From Crocinitomicaceae bacterium (GTDB lineage Bacteria > Bacteroidota > Bacteroidia > Flavobacteriales_D > Crocinitomicaceae): 7,637 nt of DNA. The notes under the pieces were generated by a model. The model was not told the DNA's origin. It did not search any database and saw only the letters and a program-made list of their open reading frames with translations. Made by a program: the position numbers and the translations under genes. Numbering within the stretch: position 1 is the stretch's first letter; every line of letters begins with the position of its first letter. Location: assembly GCA_003512365.1 (NCBI GenBank), contig DORI01000106.1:739-8375 (forward strand). The letters run 5' to 3'. Below are positions 6,175 through 7,637 of the stretch, one piece after another.

Positions 6175-7637
6175 ATGGAAGAGAACGAATTTATACCTCA
6201 TCAAGTGAATTCTGAACAAGAATCAAAACCAAAGCAACCAAGAGGCTCAAAATCTGCTAGTCAAAAAACTGAAAAATCGACCAAAAAAGGTTCAGGAATT
6301 CTCTCGTCAATAAAAGAGTTTGATTGGAGAAAGGTTAGGGTCATCACTGGAACTTTATTGATGGTGTATGCCGTATTTTTAATGCTTTCCTGTTTATCTT
6401 ATTTCCTAACATGGCAAATAGATCAAGATAAAATTATTGGACGCGGTTTTTTTGAATTTATGTTTCAAAGCTCAACTGAACCAATGGCTAACTGGCTCGG
6501 TAGATTTGGAGCGTGGAATGCACATTTCTTTGTGTATTCGCTATTTGGAGTGTCATCAATTGGATTTTCTTTTGTTTTCTTTCTATTAGGTTTTAAGATA
6601 CTATTTGACAAAACACTTTTACCACTTTGGAAATCAACTTCCACAACTTTTCTTTTTATCCTGTGGGGATCTTATTTTCTAGGGTATTTCTCTGACAAAG
6701 TAAATTATTTGGGAGGGAAATTTGGTTTCTCTTTAAATGAATGGTCAGTTATGGCGTTTGGCGCTATTGCAACAATGGTCATTATAATAAGTTTATTTTA
6801 CATAGTACTTACTGTCACGCTAAACCCTAATTACACAGCCATTTTCAACTTTTTATTCAGCCGAGAACCTAAAAGTGAAATGGATAATGATGAAACAACG
6901 ACTATCGAGAATGACACCAGCTTCGCAGATGCTTTCGATGATATTTTGATTGTTAACCCCATTAAAGAAGAAGAAATTCAACAAGATATTGTATCAGAGA
7001 CTGTTCATTTCTCTGACGATGAAGATGATTTTATAGAAGACTCTGAAAGTGAAATAGAGGTGGTATATAAAGATCCAGATACTACCTTTCAACAAAAAGA
7101 CGATGAGTTTGAAATTGAAATGCCTGTAGAGGAAGATATTTTTATTCCAGGGCCAATAGTTACTAAGCCAGCAAACATTATTGATGATGAAGATCTAGCA
7201 TCTAATTTAGTTGCCGTTCATGGTGAATATGATCCCACAAAAGACTTAGAGGGGTACATGCTCCCTCCAATTGATTTAATGAAAGAATATGGGTCAGGTG
7301 GAGTTTCTGTAAACAAAGAAGAATTAGAAACAAATAAAGACCGAATAGTTCAAACTTTATCCCATTATAAAATTGATATTGCAAAAATTAAAGCAACTGT
7401 TGGTCCTACCGTTACGCTTTATGAAATTGTTCCCGCTCCTGGTGTTAGAATTTCAAAAATAAAAAATTTAGAAGATGACATCGCACTTAGTTTGAGTGCG
7501 CTAGGAATTCGAATCATTGCACCAATACCAGGTAAAGGAACCATAGGAATTGAGGTGCCGAATTCAAATCCCGAAATGGTTTCCATGCGCTCTTTAATTG
7601 CATCAGAGAAATTTCAAAACTTTGATGGAGAATTGCC
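6175..7637 (+). CDS. ftsK: DNA translocase FtsK, N-terminal part (3' end outside window)
   Basis: The frame runs without a stop from the ATG at 6175 to the right edge, 487 complete codons. FtsK is a septum-anchored ATPase that pumps chromosomal DNA during division and assists dimer resolution. A polar Lys/Ser-rich N-terminus (1-50) is followed by about four membrane segments (roughly 58-79, 118-140, 157-172 and 192-216). Next comes an Asp/Glu-rich linker (about 222-350). The conserved module then starts with DPTKDLEGYMLPPIDLM (from 353), and the alpha domain contains VGPTVTLYEIVPAPGVRISKI (VGPTVT from 409) and the segment around IAPIPGKGTIGIEVPN. The Walker A and B motifs and the DNA-reading gamma domain must lie beyond the window. 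Related proteins are often near 800 residues, so about 60 percent is present. The start directly precedes the polar tail and no earlier in-frame start is needed. Confidence 0.95.
   Translation, partial: MEENEFIPHQVNSEQESKPKQPRGSKSASQKTEKSTKKGSGILSSIKEFDWRKVRVITGTLLMVYAVFLMLSCLSYFLTWQIDQDKIIGRGFFEFMFQSSTEPMANWLGRFGAWNAHFFVYSLFGVSSIGFSFVFFLLGFKILFDKTLLPLWKSTSTTFLFILWGSYFLGYFSDKVNYLGGKFGFSLNEWSVMAFGAIATMVIIISLFYIVLTVTLNPNYTAIFNFLFSREPKSEMDNDETTTIENDTSFADAFDDILIVNPIKEEEIQQDIVSETVHFSDDEDDFIEDSESEIEVVYKDPDTTFQQKDDEFEIEMPVEEDIFIPGPIVTKPANIIDDEDLASNLVAVHGEYDPTKDLEGYMLPPIDLMKEYGSGGVSVNKEELETNKDRIVQTLSHYKIDIAKIKATVGPTVTLYEIVPAPGVRISKIKNLEDDIALSLSALGIRIIAPIPGKGTIGIEVPNSNPEMVSMRSLIASEKFQNFDGEL

Noticed and set aside
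6892..7140. Acidic Asp/Glu-rich stretch that might be a separate gene or repeat
   Set aside because: It is in frame with the FtsK membrane and alpha domains and fits the variable linker of that protein; I saw no regular repeat unit.
7202..7384. Minus-strand open frame of 60 codons
   Set aside because: It is antisense to the conserved FtsK segment beginning DPTKDLEGY and shows no protein family pattern.

Overview
The window looks like an ordinary chromosomal stretch of an AT-rich member of the Bacteroidota, probably in or near the Flavobacteriales. The evidence is the style of several proteins: a DsbD whose C-terminal thioredoxin module carries a CQNC site, an arginase with the SGNLHGMP motif, an ArgS with an extended catalytic region, and an FtsK with an acidic linker. 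There is also a match to the Bacteroidota promoter element TAnnTTTG upstream of the arginase gene. The genus is not determinable by eye.

Layout: (1) Positions 1-657, plus strand: the C-terminal end of a DsbD-type thiol:disulfide interchange protein, cut by the left edge. (2) 669-2447, plus strand: topB, DNA topoisomerase III, only 11 bases downstream and probably cotranscribed; it starts with GTG. (3) 2448-2506: a convergent gap with a hairpin and T-run that suit termination of the minus-strand operon. (4) 5352 down to 2507, minus strand: an arginase-family gene followed by argS, joined by a TAATG stop/start overlap. (5) 5353-5445: a short divergent promoter region. (6) 5446-6084, plus strand: a small secreted protein of unknown function. 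(7) 6085-6174: an AT-rich gap with a weak possible terminator. (8) 6175 to the right edge, plus strand: the first 487 codons of ftsK, open at the window end. No stretch over 300 bases lacks a gene.

The genes are mostly housekeeping: envelope redox (DsbD), DNA topology (TopB), arginine use (arginase and ArgS) and chromosome segregation at division (FtsK). I see no mobile element, CRISPR array, RNA gene, phage gene or defence-like cassette, and no previously undescribed system. The most useful leads are an extra charged segment in ArgS, the tight coupling of an arginine-degrading enzyme to arginyl-tRNA synthetase, non-canonical residues in the arginase substrate pocket, and a TopB with a variant Toprim motif and no C-terminal zinc fingers.
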